A stretch of DNA of 64,000 bases from Axinella damicornis. Lineage: Eukaryota > Porifera > Demospongiae > Axinellida > Axinellidae. Below, piece after piece: positions 48,645-58,357 of this stretch. The stretch lies in contig OZ007510.1 of NCBI GenBank assembly GCA_963931865.1, positions 8,838,993 through 8,902,992 on the forward strand, in the 5' to 3' direction. The notes beneath the pieces are model-generated. The model saw only the letters and a list, made by a program, of their open reading frames with translations, was not told where the DNA came from and searched no databases. Position 1 is the first letter of the stretch, and each line of letters begins with the position of its first letter. A program made the translations under genes and the position numbers.

Positions 48645-50202
48645 CTCTCCCTCCTCCCTATCTCTAGCTGGGGACAGCACACATCAGGACCAAGGCTGCA
48701 GTACTATGACATGAACTGCACACACTAACACGTCCACAATATCTCTGCATGGAAACTAAACTTCACATCCAGCAGAATCAACTTCGCAGTGTAGCACTCG
48801 TTCCCAGACATGTAGTCTCATTCCCTCATGTAGCCTCCTTCCCAAGCCATACTCAGGCTTTCCTCCAGTTTGACAGAAACTGCCTAGGAATGAGGCCATA
48901 TGAGCGGACATGGACATACAGACTACAGCTAGCTGCTTGCATGATCCAACTACCTGTGTACACTATGTTGGAAAACCCGTCACGTTCCGCCGACTGCTGC
49001 AGTACGTAGTCCTTGTTCCGTGTCTTCATGACCATCAGGATGAGAACTATGGCTGCTATGATTACCAAAATCACCATCACCAAGATCACCAGACCCACAC
49101 TCACTCCCACCACTAGTGACGTCACAGGTGCTGGGGTTAGAGGTTCTGTGGAATTCTGGAAAGAGAGGATCAAGAACATAATTATGAGCGGTCTGCTGAG
49201 AAGCTGACTCACCTCAGTTGATGTTAGCAGAGTAGGAGGGGCAGAGCTTGAGGTAGTATCAGTGTTGGCAATGGGTGTCATTGCAGTGTCATTGGTGAGA
49301 GGTGTGTCTGTCAAAGTTGGCCGGCCAGGAGTGGGTGTGGTCATCACAGTGTCATTGGTGGGAGGTGTGTGAGTCGAAGTCGGCCGGTCAGGAGTGGGTG
49401 TGGTCACCACAGTGTCATTAGTGGGAGTTGTGGTGTTGTCTAGAACAGTGGAGATGAAAGCTGATCAGGGATGGGCAGCTAGGGGGTTGTAGGATCTGAT
49501 TCCTGAACTTACCAACAAGAAACTGAAACATCTTCAGTGGCACTGCAGTAGCACTAGATCCAATACCTAAAGTCTGCCTCATCAGAATACTATTCTGAGG
49601 TTCAGTGTAATGCATTGAGTTAAACTGATAACCACGACCAGTAGGAGCAGATGTCTGCATCATGCGTGGACCATTTTGAAGTTCAGTTGTCACCAAGCCA
49701 TATAGCTGCAGGTCGTCCTCAAAAGGGTCATCAAGTGTTCGACTAACGCAACACTGCATTAGATCTGATCGAATTTCAGGCAAGCAGTTGTCCTCACGAG
49801 GTTGAGCCTCCACTTCAAAGTTCTGAATAATGCGGAAATTTTGTCCTGTCTCCTGCAGTACCAGAGCAGTAGCTATCCTCACATTATCACTGTTGGCGTC
49901 GCTGTTCTGGTAGCAAAACAAATAGCCCACAACTCTTCCTGATCCAAAGCAAGAGGACGATGGTGTGGTGTAGATTAAGCCGAGCCTTGGAGCTCCTGGT
50001 ACAGTTTGAGCACTGTAATCCAGTGAGGGAACTCGACATGTGTCTACAGATGTAAATTAACGTGAAGGGATAGGATATAGGAAACATTACATGGCCATTG
50101 TGATCGTGTACCTTGAGTTGCACACAATGCAAACGTAGAGCTGAACAGAAGCAGCAGCAGCATACTATTGCCTTGCGAGACAGGTGGTCCTCTGATCGAC
50201 AT
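38897..50202 (-). CDS. Receptor tyrosine kinase K3 with Cys-containing ectodomain
   Basis: Sixteen exons: 50202-50112 signal peptide; 50043-49513 ectodomain; 49439-49213 Thr/Pro linker repeats ([20 protein letters not shown]); 49155-48954 TM helix; 48217-48147, 47717-47655 ([13 protein letters not shown]), 46917-46876 (NEYSYTSTP), 46786-46727 (DEYSYATPV) tail; 46306-46206 juxtamembrane; 43365-43152 G-loop GSGQFGTV and beta3 Lys in VAMK; 41575-41508 hinge; 40827-40674 HRDLAARN; 40476-40384 DFG, WSAPE; 39734-39621 SDVWSYG; 39517-39432; 39107-38897 end. Phases agree throughout. The ectodomain holds several Cys and the motifs [22 protein letters not shown] and [14 protein letters not shown]. It matches RB closely. 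Expected to be a plasma-membrane tyrosine kinase of unknown ligand. The linker repeats look O-glycosylated (inference). Confidence 0.85.
39569..39612. mobile_element. 44-bp hairpin MITE at a K3 splice donor
   Basis: tagccttgttccccgg and complement, flanked by identical caaccaacc (39560-39568 and 39613-39621). The right-hand duplication contains the last base of the exon 39734-39621 and the first bases of the intron, so the insertion happened in or beside the 5' splice site and duplicated it. Confidence 0.85.
39822..39915. mobile_element. TTAA-bounded hairpin
   Basis: A 94-bp near-perfect palindrome from ttaaggtggtacatacccct to its complement, with an 11-bp centre (cgtcggccgcc). Both ends are TTAA, the target used by piggyBac-type elements. 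It is in a K3 intron. Confidence 0.7.
40026..40070. repeat. 10-bp tandem repeat
   Basis: Five units of gacaaggtga in a K3 intron. Confidence 0.85.
41190..41322. repeat. 33-bp tandem repeat with inverted terminal unit
   Basis: Three head-to-tail copies of a unit beginning tgcaggtgcactctacttgc, followed by one inverted copy. It would fold into a hairpin with a multi-copy arm, like the structure at 16431-16677. Confidence 0.8.
41579..41728. repeat. (GGGA)n microsatellite forming a K3 polypyrimidine tract
   Basis: About 37 GGGA units on the plus strand, so CCCT in the transcript, ending 7-8 bases before the AG of the hinge exon (starts 41575). There is no other pyrimidine tract, so the microsatellite itself serves that position. 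Confidence 0.85.
42661..42706. mobile_element. TAGTCTCG hairpin
   Basis: tagtctcgtgcccag and ctgggaacgagacta around a ~16-bp centre, in a K3 intron. No clear target duplication. Confidence 0.6.
43970..44370. mobile_element. 401-bp element with ~58-bp terminal inverted repeats
   Basis: 43970-44028 (aacaatactctcaatccttt ... tactcgag) and 44313-44370 are inverted copies with about five changes. The interior has no ORF of note. It lies in the 2.8-kb K3 intron between the juxtamembrane and G-loop exons. Confidence 0.75.
44371..45361. other. K3 intron without a supported feature
   Basis: Unremarkable sequence with a few short open frames; no domain or splice evidence. Confidence 0.4.
45362..45800. 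repeat. Repeat family R2, copy 1
   Basis: Contains tandem ~29-bp units (core ccgcttcagctgctgctccc), followed by a unique-looking segment (gttcagtaaattgaagtacg, tctagtcccgccccacgaac) that is repeated at 61.3-61.45 kb. Both copies end beside a CA microsatellite. A pair of copies this similar in separate contexts implies a dispersed repeat. Located in a K3 intron. Confidence 0.7.
45803..45844. repeat. (CA)n microsatellite
   Basis: About 40 bp of CA repeats directly after R2 copy 1. Confidence 0.85.
45859..45913. mobile_element. 55-bp hairpin MITE with 9-bp target duplication
   Basis: tagtcttgttcccag and ctgggaacgagacta, flanked by identical tacacgggt (45850-45858 and 45914-45922). In a K3 intron. 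Confidence 0.85.
46500..46725. repeat. CCT-rich tract abutting a K3 donor
   Basis: CCCT/CCTT-rich on the plus strand, so GGGA-rich in the transcript, starting at the donor of the tail exon 46786-46727 (AAG|GTAGGGAGG). Confidence 0.75.
47720..48050. repeat. GGGA/GGTGGGA-rich tract before a K3 acceptor
   Basis: Degenerate tandem units of the type ggaggtgggaggagggg on the plus strand. In the transcript this is a long CCTCC tract ending at the acceptor of the tail exon 47717-47655. Confidence 0.75.
48229..48280. repeat. (GT)n microsatellite
   Basis: About 50 bp; (CA)n in the K3 transcript, ending about 11 bases before the acceptor of the tail exon 48217-48147. Confidence 0.75.
48609..48650. repeat. 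(CT)n microsatellite
   Basis: About 15 CT units with TTT interruptions, in a K3 intron. Confidence 0.75.
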
Positions 50203-50367
50203 CCACCATTACAAAACAGGAAGCAATTTAATTTCAGCTCCACCCCAAGTTAACTTTCGACTTGTGACGTTCAACATGCAACGTCTCCGTTGTCAATTGT
50301 CCAAATATGGTACTGTGATAACCACACCTTCATATCTGTGGAAAGCGGAAAGGCCTGCATGGCTCAT

Positions 50368-50414
50368 CATGGATAATATAGACTACGTAGTTTACGTAGT
50401 CTATATTATCCATG
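50368..50414. repeat. Perfect short palindrome upstream of K3
   Basis: Twenty-two-base arms around tt; outermost bases catgg. It lies ~170 bp upstream of the K3 start codon, where promoter sequence is expected. It could be a small MITE or a cruciform-forming site. Confidence 0.7.
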
Positions 50415-51980
50415 GGCTCATTTGCCTTGAAGAATGAAGATAGCCGGCTTGTTGCTCACAGCTTGAAAATCATGGGATCAGCGAATGCTATTAAAAGGGC
50501 CATATTCCATAATTTAATAATACCAGCTAAGCCTAAGGAAATCACAATAGTACAAATCCTTAGCTGGTAATGTGGACTCCACCCCACTGTTTTTCGGACT
50601 GAGCGAGTCTGTTCAACAACAGAGTGCAAGTTGCTACGGTGATGAACTTCTGCCGGGTGCTAGCTATTATATATCAGACCGTGCATGCTGCTTCTTTATC
50701 ACTGTAGTACAAATCTATAGCGTCAACCTCGGGTGAGTAATTTATAAGTGATACATGAAGCTGCCAGTACTGCAGTAGCTATGAAGCTACTCAATGCAGC
50801 AATGAAAATTAGGAGGCTAGCTAATTCAATGCTTTGTGGTCTGAATATTTCAAGCGAACACTTGAATGATTTTTTGTTAGGATGCAAAGTCATGAATGTT
50901 TGACATAATTATGCATTATGTGTAACAAAGAGCTATACGCCACTTGAAGGACAATAGCAGCTATTACTGCAGCCGGGATTCTGGTGAGGGAATGCGTATG
51001 CACATTCTGCAGCCATGTTGACTCGGGAAGGTAACTTAAAGGTCTGGCTGCCACTTGATCCTCAATGAGGATCAAGCAGCCAGACCTCAACTGTGGTTGC
51101 CAATCTGTCACTACAATCTGCAATGTCTGTGTCAAGGCACTCATATAGATGGTTCAGTTCAGTTCATTAACCTGGGAGTGCTGCATCTTCAATACAAGGG
51201 AGGTTTTTATGCAGGTCCTGGGCATCATTAATTAATTAACGGACCGTCCTACGATATCAATGGCTATACAGCAATGGGAGCTTAGCCGCTACTGCATGCA
51301 TGGCCAAAAAAAGACAGCAAAAGTGTTTCAGAACACATGGTGAATATTGAGCAGAATCAGAGAACGTGGTAGCTAGCGTTCTCTATTTAGGGATGGCCAA
51401 GTTTGGGAAACAGGCAACTGACTCATACACAGGCTTACTATAGATTGAGCTGAATGTCGGATTAAGGATAATTTGTAATCAACGAAAAAGAGCAAAACCC
51501 ATGCAGCATTTCTACAGCTACAAATTTCTTAAGCTTATGTACCCTTTCATAGTTAATTGTTTACATTATACTTTATAGTACAATTTGGACATTCCTTTGC
51601 TTCACCACGTACAATACAGACAATGTTAGAGTGGCCATTCCATTAAGAATTGGAGCTGCATCATGTGTTGATATCCTGCAGTAAATATACTGATAGTCAT
51701 ATTAGTCACACAATATAGGTATCCCTACTTACACTACAGTTAGTCCTTGGCAGATCTAGAACCATGCAGTAGCTGCATCGAGTGACTAGGTGGATCAACT
51801 CTAGTGGAGCAGGAGCATATAATGAGGTACCTCATTATGCTCTCCTGAGTGGAGTCAATGGCAGCATACATATGATCACCCACCTCAACCATGGGTGTTT
51901 GTTGCTTGTGGACCTTGCTGTAGCTACAAGCTAATGTTGTTCATACTGTCCAATTCCAAAGTCTTATGCCTCTCCTCTAG

Positions 51981-52061
51981 ATCTGCACCCCCTCTGGCAG
52001 CTCTGACAGGCAGTCTTCTCCCTCAGAGTAGGTTGCTTGGGGTTCGCTGTTAGATGCAGCT
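51981..52061 (-). other. Terminal-exon-like fragment
   Basis: After a pyrimidine-rich acceptor (ttttAG) the minus strand reads SNSEPQATYSEGEDCLSELP then EGVQI and stop. The acidic, Tyr-containing sequence resembles a receptor tail end. A tiny upstream exon-like stretch (YAKVE, ~52397) has a mismatching phase. It could be a relic of another receptor tail or an alternative 3' exon of RB. Confidence 0.3.
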
Positions 52062-53198
52062 AAAAAGTTGTAAACACGTACAATGAAGCAAGAAGTGTCT
52101 ACTACGTAGAGCCATAAATTAATACAGACAGTCGCTCTGTTGTACTAGAGCGACCATATAATATCCTAGGAAATTTCGCTGCTGCGATGTGTTGACATAG
52201 TGCAGCATTGACAGTCACAATAGGTATACGTAATGTGCCCTACTTAGCTACAGTATCAAAATGCAGTTTATCATGTGTGCCAAACAACGTGTACAAACCA
52301 AAACACATTAAAAGCATAACAGTAATAGGAAAGGAAGACAGAATCAGAATACTATTATTGCGGTAGCTCCTACCCCTAAATCCGTAATGTATTACCTCCA
52401 CTTTAGCATACTGGTAGGTGCATGGTTCAACAATACCATACATATGATCCACCCGTCTCAACCATGGGTGTCTGTTGCTTGTGGATCTTGCTGTCTTGCA
52501 TGAGTGGAGTCAATCACAGTATACACAATGTAATATGACCACTTCTCTACAGAGTAAAATATTCCAAACTCTGCTTGTATACGTACAGAGATAAGCCAAT
52601 GGCTAGTTTTGACCCATTATGGGTACCTCAATTTTCCACATCATTGGACAATTCATTAGCAAAGCATTCAGGTTCCATGGCAATCAGTTTATGGAATGTA
52701 AAGCATGCAGGGAGTGGGACTCACTGTATTTTATGATGCAGAGAAGAGGTAGGAAACTAAGGTAAGCAAATTGAGCCCAAACAATCACAGTGAATTGAGT
52801 GTGTACCATATATACCATATACAGTGGCATACACCTACGATTGTACGCACCAAAATCACTAGGTTTACATATCTATATCTCCAGCTCCCTCTTCCAGGCA
52901 CAGTTCCTCACTGCTCTGGAATAACTGTGGTACGATATGTGTGCCACCTCAACTTTGGCCCACAGGCCTCAAAATAATGCTCATTGGACTGGTTTTGGAT
53001 ACCAAGATTGTAAATTGCCTAACTTGATGACTGGAGAAAGTGAAAGCATGCTCACAATTTAGGTCTGGGAAGATATTAACTAATGGTTGGTGACAAGAGT
53101 GCATCCTACTGAGAAAGAGTCACATTCAAACATGGCACACTTCAGAGTACAACAATGCCATGAATACAGCAATAATTATAGCTACCATACGTGCTAGC

Positions 53199-55242
53199 TT
53201 AGTTGTTGTTCACATAATCATACATCTCATCCTCCTCATTAGCCTGTTCCTCTGTATCAGTGTTCACTGCTGCTCCACTCACACCACCATAAGCCTCGTT
53301 CTGAACAGTTGGGATGTTCACTGCAGCTGGTATGTAGGCCACATTCTCTGCAACAGGAACGTCCCCCACACAGCCGTAGGCTTCATTTGTAGCTATAGCA
53401 AAATGTTGTGCTTGAGTGTTTGTTTCGTATGCCTCATTCTCCTTCATAGCAATAGCGTCAGGTGTTACATACAGTACACCAGTGGTTCGTTTGGAGTGTG
53501 AGCACTTTAACAGCATAGCGGCTAATATTATTATCAAGATTACCAGGACTGGGGCTGCAATTGCGGGCCCAATAATGGCTGCCATGTTGAGTGGGCTACC
53601 AGAAGAGGTAGTGGGTGGAGTAGCAGATGAAATGGTGGGTGTTGGGGTCACCACTGCTGTTCCAGGAGCCAGGATAGACTCTTGTGCTCCAGGTGTCAGT
53701 TCTGATCCTAGTCCAGAGCCATCTGGAGGGATAGTGGTACAATAGGGAAAGGCAAAAGTATCATGATTAATTCACTACCAAAAAAGGGTTACCTGTTGTA
53801 TACCGCATAATTATGCAGATATACCGGTACTTTTCCCTATACATATAGACCTTATGCAATTGACGTCATAGCCTGTACAATCTTTCCGATTTCTCAATAA
53901 GGCTCCGTGTAATCAGTGGCAAGAAGATGGTACGTTCTATGGTGATTGCAGAAATGTGCACAGCTGCACAGCTGTCTTTCAAGTATGTTAACATTCGCTA
54001 TTAGGTAGTTAGCATACCTGCTAAGTTCAGGCGCAGATTGCTAGAAGCAGACAAAACTTTTGCCATACTAGCAATATTATTGTTGCCACTCAAAATGGCT
54101 GCCGGCGTGAATGACAGAAAGGCCCACCTGTGTTTCTACATGCAGTCAAGAGCAAACAAAGCCACGCACAGTCACCGTGTGGGTGCCTGTGCATGACCAT
54201 GACACCCTACCCACCCATTCTGCATGCCAAGAGAATTGCATGCATGACATCATAAAACATTATTCCCAGGCCTTTTATGACAATTTCAACGTGCAGTTAT
54301 AGCTAGGTGTATAGGTGCAGTATATACTCACGGTCAGGGGGCAGAGTGGGAGGTATGTCAATCAAAGTTGGGTCAGCAGTGGGTGTGGTCACCACAGTAG
54401 TGTCATCAGTGGGAGGTGTGTTGTAAGTACTGTTGTCTAAAAAAAAAAGAAAATTGATCAGGGATGGGCACATGTTTACAGAATCTGATTCATGAACGTA
54501 CCAATAACAAACTGAAATATTTTCATTTGCAGACGAAATGGGGAAGAGTTAGACGGAATACCTAAAGAGACCTTCATAAGAATACTATTCTGAGGTTCAG
54601 TGTATAGCACTGAGTTAAACTGATAACCACGACCAGTACTTCCCTGTGTCTGTATCATGTGTGGACCATTTGGAAGTTCAGGTATCACCAAGCCATACAG
54701 CTGCAGGTCGACCTCAAAAGGGTCATCAAGTGTTCGACTAACACAACACTGCATTAGATCTGATCGACTTTCAGGCAAGCAGTTGTCCTCACGAGGTTGA
54801 GCCTCCACTTCAAAATTCTGGACAATGTGGTAATTTTCTCCTCTGTCCTCCAGTACCAGAGCAGTAGCTATCACAACATTATCACCAACAGTGTTACTGG
54901 TGTTCTGGTAGCAAAACGAGTAGCCCACAACTCTTCCACCGCAACTGGATGATGGTGTGGTGTAGATAAAGCCGACCCTTGCAGCCCCTCGTACAGTTTC
55001 AACACTGTAATCCAGTGCGGGGACTCGACAATGTCGTGATGTGTCTACAGATGTAAATTTATTGGGGAACGTGAAGGGATAGGAAAAATTTTCTTGCAGT
55101 ATATTAAATGAACATGACCATAATGGCATTGTGATTGTGTACCTTGAGTTGCACACAGTGCAAACGTAGAGCTGAACAGAAGCAGCAGCAGCATATAATT
55201 GTCTTGCGAGACAGGCGGTCCTCTGATCGACGTCGCTACCAT
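53199..55242 (-). CDS. Kinase-less receptor RB: K3-type ectodomain, RA-type tail
   Basis: Four exons: 55242-55143 signal peptide (core [14 protein letters not shown]); 55044-54502 ectodomain with the same Cys pattern as K3 ([36 protein letters not shown]); 54436-54332 Thr/Pro linker; 53722-53199 stalk, TM helix (APVLVILIIILAAMLL) and tail. The tail has NEAY three times, NVAY once, and ends YDYVNNN, nearly identical to RA. All introns are phase 1. There is no kinase exon in the 3 kb before K3, so RB lacks a kinase. Its ectodomain and signal peptide are close copies of K3 while its tail is a close copy of RA, which makes it a chimera. A plausible role is a decoy or docking partner for K3, sharing its ligand; that is inference. 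Confidence 0.82.
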
Positions 55243-55313
55243 CTCCCTCGCATACCGGTATATACATGTACCACGCAGGAAACAATTTAATTTTCAGCTC
55301 CACCCCAAGTTAA

Positions 55314-55781
55314 TTAACTCTTTACCAACCACTACTTAAACATACCCTAAATAAGGTTCCCATCGGTTTTCACTTCACACAGAACTGCACACAGCCATGC
55401 TTTCTCCATTCGTGATTCTGACCACACCCACTCGTTAAGCGATCAAGATGCTCGGGCGACGGTAACTCGCTCTAGCAGAGAAATCAGCCTTGAACACTGG
55501 AATTCGAAGCTCTGCAAGGTGAGACCACTGTTTTCTAGGCCCATTTATGCTTTAAACCCTAGAAATGGCCTACCCGGCTCCAACCAAGGGCTGTTCAAAG
55601 CTGAGCCCAGACACGGCCATGCTGTTTGCACCTTTCGGGTGCACCCACCCACCTCCCCTGCCCCGCCCTTTCTGCTGGCGCAGAGCCTATTTCCAGATTC
55701 CCAAGGACATTGCCGGACGTGACATCATGACGCTGAAAGTCTCATGACGCCATATGGCGTCATTGGTTGGGAAAGGGTTAA
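55314..55781. mobile_element. 468-bp TTAA-bounded element (piggyBac-like termini)
   Basis: Starts ttaactctttaccaacca and ends ttggttgggaaagggttaa, imperfect inverted repeats with TTAA at each end. TTAA targets and CCCTTT-type termini are typical of piggyBac elements. No transposase is present. It lies ~70 bp upstream of the RB start codon and may affect its promoter. A related copy is at 61789-61936. Confidence 0.7.
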
Positions 55782-56350
55782 GCTGACTACTTCTTGTGTA
55801 AACTGAGAAGAACCTGTTCAGGGTGAAGTGAGTTCCATAAAGAAAGTGTGAGGAACAATTGGAAGTCACTGACTTCTGCTCTGTGATGGCAAACTTCAGC
55901 ACAAACATGCAAAAAGATGGCATAAAACAACCAAATAAACATCAAGTTATGACAAGTAGCAAAAACAATAAAAAGTAGGAGTAGCTATAGGGAAACAAGG
56001 TAGGGATGATAAAAAAACTATATCAGCCGTTAACGTTTGCACAGACTAATGCATATCATTTCGGTTTCTTTTGCTTGGTTTTCTTTTGCACTATAGCTAT
56101 ATTCCTTGGTCACTAATTGACTTGCATCATTGGCTGAAGAATCAGACCCAGGTATCTGTTCAAGACCCAGTCAACCTTTCTTTGGAAGGATGAGCAACCA
56201 GAAGACCAGCGACATTTGTATGTAAACATACACACCCTAAGATAGGCATATTCACCCTGCTCATGCACAGAAAGAAACTGTGAGGGATCTAATAGAGAGA
56301 GACAGCTGGAATCAGCTAAGTCCTCTAGCCTGTGCTGCTATATGCAGACT
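55782..56350. other. Spacer between K4 and RB
   Basis: No supported gene. A minus-strand stretch at ~55810-55920 reads LFLTLSLWNSL, weakly like the C-terminus of a LINE reverse transcriptase, too short to call. Confidence 0.35.
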
Positions 56351-56351
56351 T

Positions 56352-56475
56352 CATCCGCTGGCCCAGTGGATTAGTGGTAAGAGCATCACAAGACGTGTAT
56401 ATAATTATATAGTCAGAAGGTCTTGCATGGGTTCAAATTAATCCAGCAGCTGGTCACAAAGTTTTTTTCTGTGGA
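56352..56475 (+). mobile_element. tRNA-derived SINE candidate or tRNA-like sequence
   Basis: Contains tggcccagtggattagtgg (A-box-like), and later ggtcttgcatgggttcaaat (B-box-like) with a potential T stem tgggtt/aatcca and an acceptor pairing gctgg/ccagc. A run of T (56461-56467) follows like a Pol III terminator. The region between the boxes is longer than in a plain tRNA. It may be a tRNA pseudogene or SINE head. Confidence 0.4.
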
Positions 56476-56645
56476 CTATTCTCTCTCTCCAAGGCTTGCA
56501 TCCAACATAGAACAGTGAATCACAGAATATAGAAACTATACAGAGACGCACCGAAGAGTAGGAAGTGATTTACAGCACAACGTATAATATTATACGACAG
56601 ATAGAAATAAAGAAATATATAAAGAAATGTATAAGCTTGTCTAAG

Positions 56646-58298
56646 TCAGGCTCGCCGTATGTATGTCTCCTGCAACTGAGGGTAGAGGTCTTTGCCTGCT
56701 TCCAGGCCCGGGGAGCCCCAAGTACTGCAGCTTGTGGGTGGACTCGTGTCCTCCTCCGTCCATGCAAGGAGCTCCACCTCAGAACAGCTAAGGGCTTGCA
56801 GCAGCTGATAGAATGTTGGACGGGAGGAGGCCTGGGGATGCCTGGAATGGAAGTATCATGATCTCATGTATAGACAGAGTCTGATACATTCCTATTCATG
56901 TAGGAAGTAGTGCAGTTCTTACCAACATCGGATCATCAGTGAATATACTGCCTTGGGGCAGCCGGGAGGTGGAGCAAGCCTGTTGCCACCACTCACAAGA
57001 CGAATAACCTAATAAAGGGATGAAAAACAATTGTCATGCACAATCATAGAAAATACTTCCCCTGATAGATTCTGAATTACATTCATGTTGGCACATCCCT
57101 CAAATGGCTTGTGGCCAAAGCTCCATATCTCGTACATCACAACTCCATAGCTCCACACATCACTGGCAGTGGAGTACTTCTTGAAACTCAAAGCCTAGAA
57201 GAAAAGGCATAATTATATGATGGCCATGACCATACCAATATTGTAGCTCCCACATGTTTGAGGTGCTGTCCATGCACTTGACAGGAATCTTCCCTCCACG
57301 AGAGACGTAGTAATCGCTCTCCTCAAGGTCTCTGGCCATCCCAAAATCACTAATCTACATGGAGAAAGACAAGTTGACAGTCACGACTGATAGAAAACTA
57401 GAGGTGCTCTGCAGGCACGTACCCCGTGCTCTACTTTCTAGTACGGCCCACTGCCGGTATTTAATGCAGCATGCATGTGGAGATAGCTAGGGCCTACCGA
57501 TTTTAATACAGCATGCATGCAGAATAAGATACCGTAAGTTGTGGCAGTAATGTTAGAAACAGGGTGTGGTCAAATTAGAACAGGGCTAATTGTCGACTTT
57601 CCTGAATTCTGGCACTTATATTCTGACAGACAAGCCGATCACTCTACCCTGCTGCGCACATGGGTACATGCACACGGGTAACAAGCTGTCTGATGCAGCC
57701 CACCTTGCACGTGCTTCCATCTTCAGCCACAAGAATGTTCCTAGCTGCCAGGTCTCTGTGCACAAAGGCCTTCCTTGCTAGGTACTCCATGCCTGATGCT
57801 ATCTGACCGCAGAAGTTCAGGCACAACTGCGGCATCAATGATGGCACAAGCTCGCCAGGACTAAACAAGGGTGAAACCAATGACAATTATTAAAACCTCA
57901 AAATCTAGTTTGTGACTACATACAGTGGCCTCCTTTTGATCAGAAAGTCCCTCAAATCACCATGCGGCATGAGCTCCAGTACCACCATTGTCTATAATGC
58001 ATGATCATACAGACGACAGTAACATACTAGTATAGCTACTGAATGATGTCACACAAGTATACATGCACAAGATGCTGCACTCACAGGTTTCCCCACAGTG
58101 ACCACTCCATGCAGCCTGATCACATTAAGGTGTTTGAATTGTCCCATGATGGCAGCTTCCTGCAGGAACTTGACTTGATCTGTTTCATCTGATCCAGGCT
58201 TCAGCATCTTCACAGCCACTTCCACAGCACCCCCAGGTGACTGCCACACCCCCTTGTTTACTGTCCCAAATTGGCCTGAACCAAGATGCTCCACAACA
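56646..58298 (-). pseudogene. Decayed receptor tyrosine kinase K4 (kinase domain only)
   Basis: Kinase exons: 58298-58085 ([12 protein letters not shown]), 57992-57925 hinge, ~57859-57704 HRDLAARN, ~57354-57256 DFG, 57195-57084 SDVWSYG, ~57009-56922, 56842-56646 C-terminus. The catalytic residues through DFG are present. In the DFG exon a 4-base insertion after PVK shifts the frame just before the expected WTAPE, and the donor that follows the APE in all paralogues is missing (CTCAAACATG instead of CTGAGGT). No juxtamembrane, TM or ectodomain exon is seen upstream, where a 2.7-kb foldback begins 60 bp from the first exon. The C-terminal exon also has a locally shifted frame. I read it as a truncated pseudogene; an assembly error is possible. 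Confidence 0.65.
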
Positions 58299-58357
58299 CT
58301 GCATCAGTGGTGAGCAAAACTGAGAGATAGAGTCATGCATAACAGATATCCAAAAAC

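Larger units (their letters stand above)
50203..53198. other. Spacer between RB and K3, mostly unexplained
   Basis: Contains a perfect 47-bp palindrome at 50368-50414 (catggataatatagactacg centre) and another at 51039-51087 (aggtctggctgccacttgat). The segments ~51.87-51.93 and ~52.44-52.50 kb are duplicated (caaccatgggtgt.tgttgct). Two minus-strand stretches look like short terminal exons (51.98-52.06 and 52.87-52.95 kb) but connect to nothing. The last ~150 bp resemble the 3' flank of RA. Confidence 0.45.
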
